Positions 62,695 through 64,000 of a stretch of 64,000 nt of DNA are shown piece by piece; positions within the stretch are counted from its first letter, which is position 1; each line of letters begins with the position of its first letter. This DNA is from Flavobacterium flavigenum (GTDB lineage: Bacteria > Bacteroidota > Bacteroidia > Flavobacteriales > Flavobacteriaceae). The DNA lies in the NCBI RefSeq assembly GCF_027111255.2, contig NZ_CP114285.2:1302001-1366000 (forward strand), given 5' to 3'. The position numbers were made by a program, and so were the translations under genes. The notes under the pieces are model-generated. The model was not told the origin of the DNA. It saw only the letters and a list, made by a program, of their open reading frames with translations, and did not search any database.

Positions 62695-64000
62695 ATGAAT
62701 AAAGAAGAAATATTAAATTTAATAGTTGAAAAGCAAAATCATATAAAAATAATTAAAGAAAAATTTGAAGCATTAGATTTCGAAGACGACAAATTATGTG
62801 AATATTACAAAGAACTAAGTTTTACTGAAAACTATTTATTTGACATTTCTAAAGAATTGGAGGATGAAATAATCCCGAAAATATTTTATAAGAAGATATA
62901 CAATAACATTTCAGCAGTAAATACTAATAATTTATTTAATACATTAAACAATCCAAATTATGTAGTAAATACCGATAGTTTAAAAACTTATTGTGAACAT
63001 AATAAGTTAAATACAATAGGAGCGTTTGTTACTTACAAATTTTATAAAGACTTAGGTTTTTTTACAGAAAATATTGTTGTTGTTGGCGCAAATGGTTCAG
63101 GTAAATCAACTTTAGCAAATAATCTTAAGACAGTAATTGACGAGAAAGATGGTATTGTTATTCCTGCCCAAAAATTATTGATTATTCCAACTTTTGATAA
63201 CACACCTAATTACAATAGTTCAAGTAAAGAATATGATGATTATCAAAAAAATTATAGGGACAATAAAGTAACTTATAATGCGTCAAAAACTGACGACATT
63301 CCATATTCAGAAACAAAAAAATATGGCTCTGAATATAAGTATGTTTTAAAAACATTAATAGCTGAAAGAGCACATATTAGAAATACATTCTGTACAAATT
63401 TTTCTAAAGATTTAGAAGTTAATAAGGATGATTTACACAGCAAATTGGATACTGCTATCGAAATTTGGAACTCATTAATCGAACATCGAGAAATGTTTTT
63501 TAATGAAAGTAATGAACTGATGATTAAAGATCCCTCAAATGGAAACGATTACCCTGCTTATAAAATGAGTGATGGTGAAAAGAATATACTTTACTTAATC
63601 GGTCGAGTTTTATTGACGAATACCAATTCATTAATTATAATTGACGAACCAGAAATGTATCTTCACAAAGCAATTGTGAATAAACTTTGGGATAAATTAG
63701 AAGTTCTAAAACAAGATTGCATCTTTGTATATTTAAGTCACGATTTGGATTTTGCTTCTTCAAGAAAAGCTCAAAAATATTGGATTAAGAATTTTCAGTT
63801 TCCAATAAATTGGGACATAGAAAATATTCCTGAAAACGATATCCCTGAAAATCTTCTAATGAAACTTTTGGGTAGTAGAAAGCGAATTCTATTTTGTGAA
63901 GGAAAAATTAATAGTCTAGACATAAAGATATTTGAAATATTATTTCCGAATTTCACAATAACCCCATTATCCAGCTGTAAAGATGTAATTAATTATGTAC
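62695..64000 (+). CDS. AAA ATPase-TOPRIM protein resembling fused PARIS (partial at right edge)
   Basis: The open frame runs 435 codons to the window end. It has a helical N-terminus (about 1-125), Walker A GANGSGKST (G131-T139), an ABC-like signature KMSDGEKN, Walker B LIIIDEPEMYLH (D317, E318), a switch SHDLDF, and then ILFCEGKINSLDIKIFEILF with the TOPRIM glutamate E402. An AAA15-type ATPase joined to DUF4435/TOPRIM is the layout of fused AriA-AriB (PARIS) anti-phage proteins; OLD-type nucleases are the main alternative. It is the gene of cassette 4, starting 37 bp after the boundary. The key TOPRIM DxD lies outside the window. Confidence 0.72.
   Translation, partial: MNKEEILNLIVEKQNHIKIIKEKFEALDFEDDKLCEYYKELSFTENYLFDISKELEDEIIPKIFYKKIYNNISAVNTNNLFNTLNNPNYVVNTDSLKTYCEHNKLNTIGAFVTYKFYKDLGFFTENIVVVGANGSGKSTLANNLKTVIDEKDGIVIPAQKLLIIPTFDNTPNYNSSSKEYDDYQKNYRDNKVTYNASKTDDIPYSETKKYGSEYKYVLKTLIAERAHIRNTFCTNFSKDLEVNKDDLHSKLDTAIEIWNSLIEHREMFFNESNELMIKDPSNGNDYPAYKMSDGEKNILYLIGRVLLTNTNSLIIIDEPEMYLHKAIVNKLWDKLEVLKQDCIFVYLSHDLDFASSRKAQKYWIKNFQFPINWDIENIPENDIPENLLMKLLGSRKRILFCEGKINSLDIKIFEILFPNFTITPLSSCKDVINYV

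Larger units (their letters stand above)
60740..64000 (+). mobile_element. Integron-like gene cassette array (continues past the window)
   Basis: Four consecutive cassettes run in one direction: C1 (60,740-61,258, no protein gene), C2 (61,259-61,864, SMI1/KNR4), C3 (61,865-62,658, lipoprotein) and C4 (62,659 to beyond 64,000, AAA ATPase-TOPRIM). Each junction is an attC-like site. For C1, C2 and C3 the ten bases opening the cassette (GTTGGGAGTA, GTTACCAGTA, GTTAGCGGAT) are the exact reverse complement of the ten bases just before the stem of the site closing the same cassette. Confidence 0.8.

Noticed and set aside
60640..64000. CRISPR array explanation for the regularly repeated structures
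   Set aside because: Repeats are about 140 bp with long inverted arms, separated by whole genes, and there are no short regular spacers or cas genes.

Overview
The window is a chromosomal segment of a Flavobacteriia member, most likely a Flavobacterium. The evidence is the low G+C content, many TTG starts, promoters of the TTTG / TAnnTTTG type, a SusC/SusD pair, a Rho with a long Asn/Gln-rich insert, DUF4293 beside rho, a bacillithiol-type YtxJ protein and an OstA-like LPS-export protein. The genus is inferred; no rRNA gene is present.

Positions 1-45,200 are mostly ordinary chromosome. In order they hold an RND efflux operon (adaptor tail, pump, TolC) with a bestrophin-like channel; pheT; a DUF808 protein and a 39-residue protein; clpB; ytxJ; an OstA-like protein, a class III aminotransferase, a TPR protein and aroE; rho and DUF4293; a LuxR-type response regulator with two tandemly duplicated TPR histidine kinases; a YfcE-like phosphoesterase; a broken IS3-family element; a flotillin; truA; an ABC exporter; a LytS-type kinase, zinc metalloprotease, SusC/SusD pair and LytTR regulator; an HNH-like protein; and lpdA behind a duplicated micro-ORF leader.

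Positions 45,200-64,000 are accessory DNA. They contain an IS4-family (IS50-group) element inserted into a dispersed repeat, five further copies or variants of that repeat (one lies outside, at 15.7 kb), a 185-bp MITE-like element, a YdjI-like SPFH/zinc-ribbon operon, an ECF sigma factor with a membrane partner, a nitroreductase/AraC/NmrA group, and many orphan genes.

The main discovery candidate is an integron-like system at 59,602-64,000. A tyrosine recombinase is followed, in the same orientation, by a putative attI-like site and at least four consecutive cassettes bounded by about 140-bp attC-like sites. Each site has a long imperfect stem, a 1-nt (A) spacer on the left and a 5-nt spacer ending in AC on the right. 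In all three complete cassettes the first 10 bases (GTT...) are the perfect reverse complement of the 10 bases ending in AAC just before the stem at the same cassette's far end, as expected if cassettes excise as circles. The pairing then breaks at position 11 with the same A/C mismatch every time. The cassettes hold a structured non-coding sequence, a SMI1/KNR4 protein, a lipoprotein and an AAA ATPase-TOPRIM protein resembling a fused PARIS anti-phage effector (cut by the window end). A related site at 47,853-47,985 marks a second, recombinase-less cassette group. The recombinase lacks the insertion typical of classical IntI, so this may be a separate integron lineage.
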